From positions 62,001 through 126,000 of the forward strand of contig DASYBU010000056.1 in NCBI GenBank assembly GCA_036500605.1: DNA of 64,000 nucleotides, given 5' to 3'. The position numbers and the translations under genes are program-made. This DNA comes from JAFALK01 sp036500605 (GTDB taxonomy: Bacteria > Pseudomonadota > Gammaproteobacteria > Burkholderiales > Burkholderiaceae_C). This document shows, piece by piece, positions 52,095 to 64,000 of this stretch (positions are counted from its first letter, which is position 1; every line of letters begins with the position of its first letter). The notes under the pieces were generated by a model. That model was not told the origin of the DNA. It was given only the letters and a program-made list of their open reading frames with translations, and did not search any database.

Positions 52095-53411
52095 CTAGCT
52101 GCCCGCATCTTCGTCCAGCTTGCGCAGGAAAGCCATCTTCTCGGCAATCTTCTGCTCCAGCCCGCGCGGCACGGGCTGATACCAGTGAGGATCGGGCATG
52201 CCGTCGGGCAGATAGGTCTCGCCAGCTGCATAGGCATGCGGCTCATCATGGGCGTAGCGGTACTCGTGCCCGTAGCCGAGTTCCTTCATGAGCTTGGTCG
52301 GCGCATTGCGCAGATGCACGGGCACCTCGCGGCTCTTGTCCTGCTTCACGAAATCGCGCGCCTGGTTGTAGGCCATGTAGCCGGCATTGCTCTTGGCCGC
52401 GATGGCCAGATAGATCACCGCCTGGCCCAGCGCCAGCTCGCCTTCCGGGCTGCCCAGGCGCTCGAAGGTCAACGCGGCATCGTTGGCAACCTGCATGGCG
52501 CGCGGATCGGCCAGGCCGATGTCTTCCCAGGCCATGCGGACGATGCGGCGGGAGAGATAACGCGCATCAGCGCCGCCATCCAGCATGCGGCAGAGCCAGT
52601 ACAGCGCGGCATCGGGGTTGGAGCCGCGCACCGACTTGTGCAGGGCCGAGATCTGGTCGTAGAAGTTGTCGCCGCCTTTGTCGAAACGGCGCGCGTTGAG
52701 GCTCAGTGCATTGCTGATGAAGTTCGCATCAATCTTCGTGATGCCCGCGGCACCGGCCGCCGTATTGCATTGTTCGAGCAGGTTCAGCAGGCGTCGCGCG
52801 TCGCCATCGGCATAGCCAACGAGCGTATCGATCGCCTGTTCATCGAATTGCAGATGGCTCAGCGCCTGAGCTTGCGCGCGCTGCACGAGTTGCTTGAGCT
52901 CCTCGTCGGTCAGCGACTTCAGCACGTAGACCTGCGCCCGCGACAGCAGCGCCGAGTTGACCTCGAACGACGGGTTCTCGGTCGTCGCGCCAATGAAGGT
53001 GAAGAGCCCCGACTCCACGTGCGGCAACAGCGCATCCTGCTGCGCCTTGTTGAAGCGGTGAATCTCATCCACGAACAGGATGGACGGCCGCCCCAGCGCC
53101 AGATATTGCTGCGCCTGCTCCATCGCTGCGCGGATGTCCTTGACACCCGAGAGCACGGCCGACAAGGCCATGAACTCGCAGCCAAAAGCCTTGGTCGTGA
53201 GGCGCGCCAGCGTGGTCTTGCCCACGCCCGGCGGGCCCCAGAAGATCATCGAATGCGGCTTGCCCGATTGAAAGGCCAGCCTCAGCGGCTTGCCTTCGCC
53301 GAGCAGGTGCGACTGGCCGATGACCTCGTCCAGCGTCTTGGGCCGAAGGCGTTCGGCCAGCGGCGCTTGGACCGAATGAGGCGCTTCGTCAGGAAACAGC
53401 GAGGCCATCAC
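52095..53411 (-). CDS. rarA: Replication-associated recombination protein A (MgsA/RarA)
   Basis: 438 residues. Clamp-loader-like AAA+ ATPase acting at stalled forks. Walker A is GPPGVGKTTLARL, Walker B is ILFVDEIHRFNKAQQD, and sensor 1 is GATTENPSFEVNSALLSRA. The C-terminal tetramerisation part starts about 260. The gene start overlaps the lolA stop by 4 bases, and lolA overlaps ftsK, giving the conserved ftsK-lolA-rarA order of many proteobacteria. Confidence 0.97.
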   Translation of the reverse strand: MMASLFPDEAPHSVQAPLAERLRPKTLDEVIGQSHLLGEGKPLRLAFQSGKPHSMIFWGPPGVGKTTLARLTTKAFGCEFMALSAVLSGVKDIRAAMEQAQQYLALGRPSILFVDEIHRFNKAQQDALLPHVESGLFTFIGATTENPSFEVNSALLSRAQVYVLKSLTDEELKQLVQRAQAQALSHLQFDEQAIDTLVGYADGDARRLLNLLEQCNTAAGAAGITKIDANFISNALSLNARRFDKGGDNFYDQISALHKSVRGSNPDAALYWLCRMLDGGADARYLSRRIVRMAWEDIGLADPRAMQVANDAALTFERLGSPEGELALGQAVIYLAIAAKSNAGYMAYNQARDFVKQDKSREVPVHLRNAPTKLMKELGYGHEYRYAHDEPHAYAAGETYLPDGMPDPHWYQPVPRGLEQKIAEKMAFLRKLDEDAGS

Positions 53412-54040
53412 TGCTCGATCAGATCGGCTCCGGCCGGCACCTGGAAGCGGAAAAGCTCGGCCGCCAAGGGGATGTTGGTGCTGATCGCGCCGAACTGCAG
53501 CAGCGACTTCTGCCCGAAGCCATCGACGATCTCGACCGCCGACAACTCCTTGCCCTTGAAGCCGATGCGCAGGCTTTGCAGCGTGCCGTCTTCATGCTTG
53601 GGCGTGGCCAGAACCCATTCAAGGCCCTGCGCGGCGGGCTGAGCTTTCAGCACGAAATCGCGTTCGAGATTAGTGCCAGCCAAAAGCGCTGCCGGCGTGG
53701 CACCGAGCGCCTTGTCCATCTTGCGCGAGCTGGCCTGATTGAGATCGGGATCGAAGAGCCAGACCTTCTGGCCGTCGCCGACGATCAACTGCTCGAAAGG
53801 CTTCTTGTACGTGAAGCGGAAACGATCGGGCCGCTGGAACTCGAAGGTGCCGCTCGAAGTCTTGGTGCGTTTGCCGTCGGGCGAGGTGACCGTCTGCGTG
53901 AAATCGGCGCTGCCGGTCTTGATGTCCTGCACGAAGGCCTTGAGCGTGTCGACGCCGTCGGCATGGGCCGCAACGGACACCACGCCGCTCAAGACAAGCG
54001 TTACCGAAAGAACCAGCTTCTTCATCATCGTCATCGTCAT
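53408..54040 (-). CDS. lolA: Outer-membrane lipoprotein chaperone LolA
   Basis: 210 residues from the ATG at 54040; Met codons at 54028 and 54025 (MKKLVLSV) are equally likely starts. Signal peptide (LVLSVTLVLSGVVSVAAHA). It carries lipoproteins across the periplasm from LolCDE to LolB. Visible family features are the half-barrel repeats FTQTVTSPDGKRTKTSSGTF and RPDRFRFTYKKPFEQLIVGDG. Its first codon overlaps the ftsK stop. Confidence 0.95.
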   Translation of the reverse strand: MTMTMMKKLVLSVTLVLSGVVSVAAHADGVDTLKAFVQDIKTGSADFTQTVTSPDGKRTKTSSGTFEFQRPDRFRFTYKKPFEQLIVGDGQKVWLFDPDLNQASSRKMDKALGATPAALLAGTNLERDFVLKAQPAAQGLEWVLATPKHEDGTLQSLRIGFKGKELSAVEIVDGFGQKSLLQFGAISTNIPLAAELFRFQVPAGADLIEQ

Positions 54041-56415
54041 TCGTCACGCTTCGGGATGATCAGATCCCGGTTCCCGTTCGTGGCCATGCTCGAGACAAGG
54101 CCGGATTTTTCCATCTGCTCCAGCAGGCGCGCGGCGCGGTTGTAGCCAATGCGCAAATGCCGCTGGACCAGCGAGATCGAGGCGCGGCGGTGCTGCAAAA
54201 CGATGGCCACGGCCTGGTCATACATCGGATCGGCCTCGCCGGCACTCTCGCCGGGCGCGGGCGCTTCACCGCCCTCGCCTTCGAGCACGCCGCCTTCAAG
54301 AATGCCTTCGATGTAATTGGGTTCACCGCCCTTGTCCTTCAAGTACTGAACAACGCGGTGGACCTCATCGTCGCTGACAAAAGCGCCGTGCACGCGCACC
54401 GGCAGGCCGGTGCCCGAAGCCATGTAGAGCATGTCGCCCATACCCAGCAGCGCTTCCGCGCCCATCTGGTCAAGGATGGTGCGGCTGTCGATCTTGGAGC
54501 TGACCTGGAAGGACAGGCGCGTCGGGATGTTGGCCTTGATCAGGCCCGTGATCACATCGACCGAAGGCCGCTGCGTGGCCAGGATCAAATGGATGCCGGC
54601 GGCGCGCGCCTTCTGCGCCAGGCGGGCGATCAGTTCTTCGATCTTCTTGCCGACCACCATCATCAGGTCGGCCAGCTCGTCGATCACGACCACGACGAAA
54701 GGCATGCGCTCGAGCGGCTCGGCGCCGTCGGGGTTCTCGGCCGACAGGCTGAATGGGTTCGGAATCGACTCGCCGCGCGCCGTCGCATCGTCGATCTTCT
54801 TGTTGTAGCCGGCCAGATTGCGCACGCCCATCTTGCTCATCAGCTTGTAGCGGCGTTCCATCTCGCCGACACACCAGTTGAGCGCGTTGGCGGCCTGCTT
54901 CATGTCGGTCACGACCGGCGCGAGCAGATGCGGGATGCCCTCGTAGACGCTCATTTCGAGCATCTTCGGGTCGATCATGATCAGCCGCACATCGCGCGCC
55001 TCGGCCTTGTAGAGCAGCGAGAGGATCATCGCGTTGATACCGACCGACTTGCCCGAACCGGTCGTACCGGCCACGAGGCAGTGCGGCATCTTGCCGAGGT
55101 CGGCCACGACGGGCGCGCCGATGATGTCCTTGCCCAGCGCCATCGTCAGCAGCGAAGGCGCATCGGCATAGACCTGCGAGCCGAGGATTTCCGAGAGGCG
55201 GATGGTCTGGCGCCGCGCATTGGGCAGTTCCAGCGCCATGAAGTTCTTGCCCGGGATCGTCTCGACCACGCGGATGCTGGTCAGGCTCAAGGAACGCGCC
55301 AGATCCTTGGCGAGGTTGACGATCTGCGAGCCCTTCACGCCGGTCGCCGGCTCGATCTCGTAGCGCGTGATCACCGGGCCTGGCGAGGCCGCCACCACGC
55401 GCACCTCGACGCCGAAGTCGCGCAGCTTCTTCTCGATCATGCGCGAGGTCATCTCGAGCGATTCAGGCGTGACCATCTGTTGAGGAGGCGGTGCGGCATC
55501 GAGCAGGTCGACCTGCGGCAGCTTGCCGTCGCTGGCATCGGTGAACAGGGTCTGCTGGCGCTCCTTGGCCACACGCGTCGACTTGGGCACCTCGACGATC
55601 GGCGCCTCGATCACGATCGGCTCATGCTCGACCACGACCTGGCGCTCGACCTCCGCCACCTGCGCACGCTCCTGCTTGGCGCGCACGCCGACCTTCTTGT
55701 CTTCCTTGACCTCGCGGCGTTCGATGCTGCGCTCGCGCTTCTGGTCGATGAAGGTGCCTAACTGCTCGGCCAGACGCAGCCACGAAAAGCTCAGCGCCAG
55801 CTGCATGCCGGCGAGCAGGCCGACGATCCAGATCACGCCCGAGCCCGCAAAACCCAGCCATTTCATGCTCACCGGGCCGAGGACATAGCCGAGCACGCCG
55901 CCGGCCGGACCAGGAAGGCGATGTTCCCAGCCGTAGAGGCGCGTCCATTCGAGCGCGCAGCTCGCGAAGATCAGCAGCAGCAGCCCCAGCGCCCAGAACG
56001 CGCGAACGCGCCAGACCTGGCTCGGCGCCGTGGGCGCTTCATGCCGCAGCAAACGCGCGAGCGCACTCAGCCATTGACGCAAGCCCACCACGGGCAGCCA
56101 CCAGGCCGAATAGCCAAACAGATAGAGGAGAACGTCCGAGACCCAGGCGCCGAGCGCGCCAACGCGGTTCGCGTAGAGGCCGGGATTGCCGGAGACCGAA
56201 AAGGCCGCATCGGTGACGTTGTGCGTCACCATCGCCGTGACCAGCAGCAGCCAGCCGAGCGCACCGAGCATCAGCCACAAGGGCGTGAGCAGCGGATTGC
56301 TGCTCGGCGGCGGCGCGGCGGCGGCCTTGCGAGGTTGGCGTTTGTAGACTTTTTCAGCGGGCGCGGCCGCTTCATTCGCGCCGTCGCCCGCCAGGGAACC
56401 GAGAGGAAAGCTCAT
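54037..56415 (-). CDS. ftsK: DNA translocase FtsK
   Basis: 792 residues. The N-terminal part (about 30-215) has about four transmembrane helices. A short linker (about 215-300) with basic and acidic runs follows; the RecA-like motor is at about 310-690 with Walker A GTTGSGKSVGINAM and Walker B FVVVVIDELADLMM. The C-terminal gamma winged helix reads RASISLVQRHLRIGYNRAARLLEQMEKSG, which recognises KOPS. It pumps chromosome DNA at the septum and activates XerCD. The linker is much shorter than in E. coli (1329 residues). Confidence 0.97.
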   Translation of the reverse strand: MSFPLGSLAGDGANEAAAPAEKVYKRQPRKAAAAPPPSSNPLLTPLWLMLGALGWLLLVTAMVTHNVTDAAFSVSGNPGLYANRVGALGAWVSDVLLYLFGYSAWWLPVVGLRQWLSALARLLRHEAPTAPSQVWRVRAFWALGLLLLIFASCALEWTRLYGWEHRLPGPAGGVLGYVLGPVSMKWLGFAGSGVIWIVGLLAGMQLALSFSWLRLAEQLGTFIDQKRERSIERREVKEDKKVGVRAKQERAQVAEVERQVVVEHEPIVIEAPIVEVPKSTRVAKERQQTLFTDASDGKLPQVDLLDAAPPPQQMVTPESLEMTSRMIEKKLRDFGVEVRVVAASPGPVITRYEIEPATGVKGSQIVNLAKDLARSLSLTSIRVVETIPGKNFMALELPNARRQTIRLSEILGSQVYADAPSLLTMALGKDIIGAPVVADLGKMPHCLVAGTTGSGKSVGINAMILSLLYKAEARDVRLIMIDPKMLEMSVYEGIPHLLAPVVTDMKQAANALNWCVGEMERRYKLMSKMGVRNLAGYNKKIDDATARGESIPNPFSLSAENPDGAEPLERMPFVVVVIDELADLMMVVGKKIEELIARLAQKARAAGIHLILATQRPSVDVITGLIKANIPTRLSFQVSSKIDSRTILDQMGAEALLGMGDMLYMASGTGLPVRVHGAFVSDDEVHRVVQYLKDKGGEPNYIEGILEGGVLEGEGGEAPAPGESAGEADPMYDQAVAIVLQHRRASISLVQRHLRIGYNRAARLLEQMEKSGLVSSMATNGNRDLIIPKRDE

Positions 56416-56445
56416 GCCGCGATTGTCGCGCAGCTTTGTGCGCGA

Positions 56446-57111
56446 TCAGTCGTGCAGGCGTTCCTTGATGACCACCGAACCGTTTTCAAGTGTTTCGATG
56501 ACACCGCGCTCTTCCAGATCCTTCATCACACGGCTGACCATCTCGCGCGAAGCGCCGACGACCTTGGCCATGTCCTGACGCGACACCTTGCCGCGGATGA
56601 TCTTGATGCCCTTCTCTTCTTCCGACATGTCCAGCAGCGTGCGGGCCACGCGACCGTAGACATCGAGCAGGGCCAGCGACTCGATCTGGCGGTCGGCATT
56701 GCGCAGGCGCGCGACCAGGCCGCGCAGGATGCCATAGGCCAGGCTGCTGCTGTCGGGCAGGCAACGAGAGAACTCGGGGCGGTTGAGCACGAGCATGTCG
56801 GTTTGCACTTCGGCGCGGACGGTGGCGCTGTGCGGCTCGTTGTCGATCAGGCTCATTTCGCCGACGTAGTCGCCGGTCTGCAGCACGGCCAGGATCACTT
56901 CGCGGCCGCGCGAATCAGCGGTCAGCACGCGGGCACGGCCGTTGAGCAGGATGAACAGCGCATTGGACTTCGTGCCTTGCTCGACAATCAGCTCACCGCG
57001 CTTGAAGCGGCGCTTGACCACGCTGTCCGCGATGGATTGCGCCTGGTCAGTCGTGAGCAGAGAGAACAAGGGCACCCGGCGGATCAGATCGAGGTTGGAC
57101 AACATCGCCAT
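56446..57111 (-). CDS. Crp/Fnr-family transcriptional regulator
   Basis: 221 residues from the ATG at 57109-57111. An N-terminal cyclic-nucleotide-binding-like domain (about 10-125, with QTGDYVGEMSLIDNEPHSATV) leads to a C-terminal helix-turn-helix (VSRQDMAKVVGASREMVSRVMKDL). Fnr-type Cys are absent from the N-terminus. The GE-S---R-A effector pattern resembles CRP-like cNMP binding, but the ligand is not readable. It is divergent from trxB with about 200 bases between. Confidence 0.92.
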   Translation of the reverse strand: MAMLSNLDLIRRVPLFSLLTTDQAQSIADSVVKRRFKRGELIVEQGTKSNALFILLNGRARVLTADSRGREVILAVLQTGDYVGEMSLIDNEPHSATVRAEVQTDMLVLNRPEFSRCLPDSSSLAYGILRGLVARLRNADRQIESLALLDVYGRVARTLLDMSEEEKGIKIIRGKVSRQDMAKVVGASREMVSRVMKDLEERGVIETLENGSVVIKERLHD

Positions 57112-57312
57112 GAACGGTCTCCTTTGAATAGGGAATATCGGAAGGCGCAGCCACCCGGAAGGAGCGCCTTGCCTAGAATGGCGCGATTGTGCCAACTGAT
57201 TCACGGTTTTACATAGGGTGTAGGCCGTATAAGACGGCGCATTTTTATGACACGTCAATTACGCGTTAGGTCTGTGCTTGCACTCCCGGCGTTTACCCAT
57301 ATCTAGCTTTCC

Positions 57313-58272
57313 ATGAGCCAAAACACCCAACACCACGGCCTCCTGATCCTCGGTTCCGGCCCCGCCGGCTACACCGCCGCCATCTACGCGGCACGCGCCA
57401 ACCTCAAGCCCACGCTGGTGACCGGCATGGCCCAGGGCGGCCAACTGATGACCACGACCGAGGTCGACAACTGGCCCGCCGACGTGATGGGTGTGCAGGG
57501 CCCCGAGCTGATGCAACGCTTTGAAGAGCACGCCAAGCGCTTCGACACGCAAATGGTCTACGACCACATCAACGCGGTCGATCTGGCCAAGCGCCCGTTC
57601 ACGCTCAAGGGCGACAGCGGCACCTACACCTGCGATGCGCTGATCATTGCCACCGGCGCCTCGGCCATGTACCTGGGCCTGCCCAGCGAAGAAGCCTTTA
57701 TGGGCCGCGGCGTCAGCGGCTGTGCCACCTGCGACGGTTTCTTCTATCGCGGCCAGGAAGTCTGCGTGGTCGGCGGCGGCAACACGGCCGTTGAAGAAGC
57801 GCTGTACCTGACCAACATCGCCAGCAAGGTGCATGTGATCCACCGCCGCGACAAGTTCCGCGCCGAGCCGATCCTCGTGGACAAGCTGCGCGCCAAGGAA
57901 CTCGAAGGCAAGGTCGAGATGCACCTGTTCAACACGCTCGACGAAGTGCTGGGCGACCAGAGCGGCGTGACGGGTGTGCGCATCAAGAGCACGACGGATG
58001 GTTCAACGAAGGATCTGACGCTGCAAGGCTGCTTCATTGCGATCGGCCACAAGCCCAACACCGACATCTTCCAGGGCCAATTGGAGATGAAGGACGGCTA
58101 CATCGTCACCAAGAGCGGCCTGAACGGCTTCGCCACCATGACCAGCGTACCCGGCGTGTTTGCCGCCGGCGACGTGCAGGACCACATCTACCGCCAGGCC
58201 ATCACCTCGGCCGGGACGGGCTGCATGGCGGCACTCGACGCGCAGCGCTTCCTGGAGCAGGACAAGGGCTGA
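57313..58272 (+). CDS. trxB: Thioredoxin-disulfide reductase
   Basis: 319 residues. FAD/NADPH enzyme that reduces thioredoxin. FAD motif LILGSGPAGYTAAIYAARA, redox-active CATC (C137-C140), NADPH motif VCVVGGGNTAVEEAL, and the second FAD motif GVFAAGDVQDHIYRQ. All motifs are intact. The next plus-strand genes are rpmB-rpmG, 242 bases on, behind their own promoter-like sequence. Confidence 0.98.
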   Translation: MSQNTQHHGLLILGSGPAGYTAAIYAARANLKPTLVTGMAQGGQLMTTTEVDNWPADVMGVQGPELMQRFEEHAKRFDTQMVYDHINAVDLAKRPFTLKGDSGTYTCDALIIATGASAMYLGLPSEEAFMGRGVSGCATCDGFFYRGQEVCVVGGGNTAVEEALYLTNIASKVHVIHRRDKFRAEPILVDKLRAKELEGKVEMHLFNTLDEVLGDQSGVTGVRIKSTTDGSTKDLTLQGCFIAIGHKPNTDIFQGQLEMKDGYIVTKSGLNGFATMTSVPGVFAAGDVQDHIYRQAITSAGTGCMAALDAQRFLEQDKG

Positions 58273-58279
58273 GCTGGGC

Positions 58280-58325
58280 GATCTCGGGTGGTGTCTCGGG
58301 TCGTGTCTCGGGTCATATCTCGGAA
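58280..58325. repeat. Four 12-bp tandem repeats after trxB
   Basis: The heptamer TCTCGGG recurs at 58282, 58294 and 58306, and the slightly altered TCTCGGA at 58318. The period is exactly 12 bases (unit about TGTCTCGGGTCG). It lies just past the trxB stop in a non-coding stretch. Confidence 0.7.
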
Positions 58326-58331
58326 CATCGC

Positions 58332-58438
58332 TAGGCAGACGCCCCATTCCACGCTATACTCGCCGGCTTGCCTGCTGGATGGATCGCACCTGTCCTGGGC
58401 TTCGGGCTTAAACCCGTAGCTTTGGATGGTTAGCAGGC
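58332..58438 (+). promoter_or_regulatory. Promoter and structured 5' leader of rpmB-rpmG
   Basis: TATACT (58355-58360) with TAGGCA (58332-58337) 17 bases before it gives a plausible sigma70 promoter; RNA would start about 58367. The leader then forms an outer stem GCCTGCT (58370-58376)/AGCAGGC (58432-58438). Inside is a hairpin CGGG-CTTAAA-CCCG (58403-58416) extended by GCT/AGC. About 75 bases remain to the rpmB start. This resembles ribosomal-protein leaders that autoregulate, but I do not recognise this one. Confidence 0.5.
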
Positions 58439-58514
58439 ATATCGCGATCATGTGGATGACCTCTTGAATGTGTTCGAGAGGCGTCTGGTCAGCCAATCAA
58501 ACCGGAGAAGCGTC

Positions 58515-58748
58515 ATGGCACGCGTCTGTCAAGTCACGGGCAAGAAGCCCATGGTGGGAAATAGCGTTTCCCACGCCAACAACCGTACCAAGCGTCGGTT
58601 CCTGCCCAATCTGCAATACCGCCGTTTCTGGGTGGAAAGCGAAAACCGTTGGGTGCGTCTGCGCATCAGCTGCGCAGCTCTGCGTTTGATCGACAAGGTC
58701 GGTATCGACCAAGTCGTCGCTGACCTGCGCGCCAAGGGCGAGCTGTAA
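58515..58748 (+). CDS. rpmB: 50S ribosomal protein L28
   Basis: 77 residues from the ATG at 58515 (MARVCQVTGKKPMVGNSVSH). The sequence HANNRTKRRFLPNLQYRRFW is a typical L28 core. It is first of the conserved rpmB-rpmG pair; rpmG follows 35 bases later with a good Shine-Dalgarno. An upstream in-frame reading is excluded because it lies in the structured leader. Confidence 0.98.
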   Translation: MARVCQVTGKKPMVGNSVSHANNRTKRRFLPNLQYRRFWVESENRWVRLRISCAALRLIDKVGIDQVVADLRAKGEL

Positions 58749-58783
58749 GCCACCCGCCCACTCGTAATTAAGGAGCAATCACC

Positions 58784-58954
58784 ATGGCATCCAAAGGCGG
58801 ACGCGAAAAGATCAAGCTGGAATCCACTGCTGGCACCGGCTTTTTCTACACCACGAACAAGAACAAGAAGACCACGCCCCAAAAGCTGGAATTCATGAAG
58901 TTCGACCCCAAGGCTCGCAAGCATGTCCTGTTCAAGGAAACCAAGCTGAAGTAA
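58784..58954 (+). CDS. rpmG: 50S ribosomal protein L33
   Basis: 56 residues (MASKGGREKIKLESTAGTGF). It lacks the Cys pairs of zinc-binding L33, so it is the C-minus (zinc-independent) form normal in proteobacteria. A strong AAGGAG lies upstream. It is short, 171 bases. A bidirectional-looking intrinsic terminator follows 25 bases after its stop. Confidence 0.97.
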   Translation: MASKGGREKIKLESTAGTGFFYTTNKNKKTTPQKLEFMKFDPKARKHVLFKETKLK

Positions 58955-58978
58955 TTTCAGCTCGGCTTGCGCCCAACA

Positions 58979-59014
58979 GAAAAACCGCCCTGACTCGCGT
59001 CACGGCGGTTTTTT
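58979..59014 (+). terminator. Intrinsic terminator after rpmG
   Basis: AAAACCGCC (58981-58989) pairs with GGCGGTTTT (59004-59012), with an inner TGAC-TCGC-GTCA stem; the T-run continues to 59014. The A-run on the other side means it could also serve the leftward DUF3016 gene, whose stop is 24 bases away. Confidence 0.9.
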
Positions 59015-59037
59015 CATGGGCGCTTCGAGACCGAAAC

Positions 59038-59547
59038 CTACTTCAGCGCAGAAACGCGCTTGGCCGGCGGGCCAAATTCCTTGTCGAACCACGCATCGAT
59101 CATCGGCTTCTCGTAATAGAGCGGGTCGCTGCGGAAGTAGCGGTTGTAGTGGTCCATGAAGCCCATATCCTGAATATCGGCTGAACCCTCGCGCACCATC
59201 TTGCCGTCCTGCGTGATCGTGTAGCTGAACTGCATGGACGGCCGGTAGAGCTGCTTGATGATCCTGATGTTGTCCATCATGTGGCCGACGGGTCGCACAT
59301 CGCCGGCCAGGTCCACGTCCTTGACGACGATCTTCATGTCCTGGCCCGGCAGCAGGATCGCATTCGCGCGTTCGGTCAGCGCACTGCTGATGAACTTGAG
59401 CGTGTCATCGCTGGTGCGGACGCTGATCCGGTTGCCGATATCGACAAACTCCTCGGGCTTGACGAATTGAACATCCACATTGGCCCAGGCCGTGGCGCCC
59501 CCCAGGCTCAAGGCTGCAACTGCCACAGTTTGAAGATGCTTCCTCAT
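59038..59547 (-). CDS. DUF3016-type secreted protein
   Basis: 169 residues with a signal peptide (about 1-22, ends ATAWA-N). The rest has the DUF3016 pattern: VDVQFVKPEEFVDIGNR, MKIVVKDVDLAGDVRP, ending in YFRSDPLYYEKPMIDAWFDKEF. Function unknown. It is probably periplasmic, and is convergent with rpmG across the shared terminator. Confidence 0.82.
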   Translation of the reverse strand: MRKHLQTVAVAALSLGGATAWANVDVQFVKPEEFVDIGNRISVRTSDDTLKFISSALTERANAILLPGQDMKIVVKDVDLAGDVRPVGHMMDNIRIIKQLYRPSMQFSYTITQDGKMVREGSADIQDMGFMDHYNRYFRSDPLYYEKPMIDAWFDKEFGPPAKRVSALK

Positions 59548-59635
59548 GATCCTGCTCCTCGATGTGGCCAGGGTATGGCCATGAACTCATGGTTTACCGC
59601 AGCCAGGCCCGGCCCGCAAGTGTCGCCGCGATTCT

Positions 59636-63655
<4,020 letters not shown>

Positions 63656-63656
63656 G

Positions 63657-63714
63657 AAAATCCGCGCTTGGGGCTGAACCGGGTGGTTCAGCCTGGGTGA
63701 AGCGCGGGATTTTA
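63657..63714 (-). promoter_or_regulatory. purL promoter-like box and long inverted repeat touching the start codon
   Basis: The outer arms 63657-63669 and 63700-63713 pair (AAAATCC.GCGCTT against AAGCGCGGGATTTT, one bulged base). The inner arms GGCTGAACC (63672-63680 on the plus strand) and GGTTCAGCC (63685-63693) form a perfect 9-bp stem with a GGGT loop. The minus strand also has TAAAAT (63714-63709), a -10-like hexamer. If RNA starts near 63702, the whole 47-nt leader is essentially this hairpin. Confidence 0.55.
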
Positions 63715-63730
63715 CGGGAGTCGCCGAGCC

Positions 63731-64000
63731 TCAGCGCTCGGTCTTCATCCGCGTGACGATTTCGTTAGCCCGATGAACCACCGCGCTGACATCAAAACTT
63801 GTCAGTTCACGGTTCTTGAGCACGCGGCGGCCGCCCACCCAGACATCGGACACATGCTCGCGGCCAGCCACGTAAACCAACTGCGCGGCCGGGTCGTAAA
63901 CCGGCTGGCACTCGATCGCCGACAGCGAAACCGCGGCCACGTCAGCCAGCTTGCCCACTTCGAGCGAACCGAGATCATCACCGCGGCCCATCGCCTTGGC
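63731..64000 (-). CDS. C-terminal end of an amidohydrolase (TRZ/ATZ-type deaminase), cut by window
   Basis: About 90 C-terminal residues are visible, starting AKAMGRGDDLGSLEVGKLADVAAVSL, the usual end of TRZ/ATZ/5'-methylthioadenosine-S-adenosylhomocysteine deaminase-like enzymes. It runs to YDPAAQLVYVAGREHVSDVWVGGRRVL. The catalytic His and Asp lie outside the window. It is upstream of purL on the same strand. Nucleobase or nucleoside deamination is inferred from the family end only. Confidence 0.75.
   Translation of the reverse strand, partial: AKAMGRGDDLGSLEVGKLADVAAVSLSAIECQPVYDPAAQLVYVAGREHVSDVWVGGRRVLKNRELTSFDVSAVVHRANEIVTRMKTER

Overview
The window is about 64 kb of high-GC, gene-dense chromosome from a betaproteobacterium. 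It fits the order Burkholderiales, Comamonadaceae/Sphaerotilaceae-like (Roseateles or Rubrivivax relatives). This rests on the surE-pcm-nlpD-rpoS locus, the rlmE/yhbY-DUF4149-greA-carB-carA order, a Bug/TctC-type binding protein, livFGMH, and G/C-rich intergenic hairpins of the kind common in that group. No prophage, insertion sequence, CRISPR array, rRNA operon or plasmid function was seen. One tRNA (Leu, anticodon CAA) is present. No stretch over 300 bases lacks a gene.

Layout. 1-6.6 kb: rlmE (cut by the window edge), divergent yhbY, then leftward carA-carB-greA-DUF4149. 6.7-8.7 kb: a GlcG/HbpS-like protein and a secreted GH5 glycosidase. 8.9-13.8 kb: leftward surE-pcm-nlpD-rpoS-rlmD. 14-21.6 kb: a NarL-type regulator, a small flagellar-rod-like protein, a PAS-GGDEF protein with a degenerate active site, a SnoaL/NTF2-like secreted protein, exonuclease I, PBP1A and an outer-membrane transporter-like protein. 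21.6-25.2 kb: a FabH-like synthase, GMP reductase with a structured leader, and a phospholipase D-family protein. 25.3-30.2 kb: two paralogous membrane-embedded histidine kinases, one response regulator, a His-rich Spy/CpxP-like protein and a class V aminotransferase. 30.4-36.5 kb: valS, a degenerate hydroxyacid dehydrogenase, galU, a TusA-like protein, cysM and tRNA-Leu. 36.6-45.5 kb: an orphan sugar-binding protein, a rhomboid protease, a glycosyltransferase-methyltransferase fusion, a MarR/DHA2 efflux pair with a visible operator, an SDR protein, a 2Fe-2S reductase, a 2OG-Fe dioxygenase and a BamE-like lipoprotein. 45.7-51.4 kb: leucine-type dehydrogenase, a Bug-type binding protein and livHMGF. 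51.6-57.1 kb: a small membrane protein and a tight ftsK-lolA-rarA run, then a Crp/Fnr regulator. 57.3-64 kb: trxB, rpmB-rpmG, a DUF3016 protein, purL and the end of an amidohydrolase.

Most genes are housekeeping: pyrimidine and purine supply, stress sigma factor, cell wall, chromosome segregation and translation. The most unusual signals are non-coding. (1) Between the Spy-like gene and the response regulator lie two copies, facing each other, of a ~72-nt hairpin element. The loop is nearly identical, while the 24-nt arms differ in sequence but keep pairing, including G-U pairs. (2) guaC has a ~184-nt leader that can fold into a multi-hairpin junction or an alternative 5' hairpin. (3) purL starts directly after a long inverted repeat. 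(4) rpmB-rpmG has a closed, structured 5' leader. All structures were found by eye and need folding and covariation tests.
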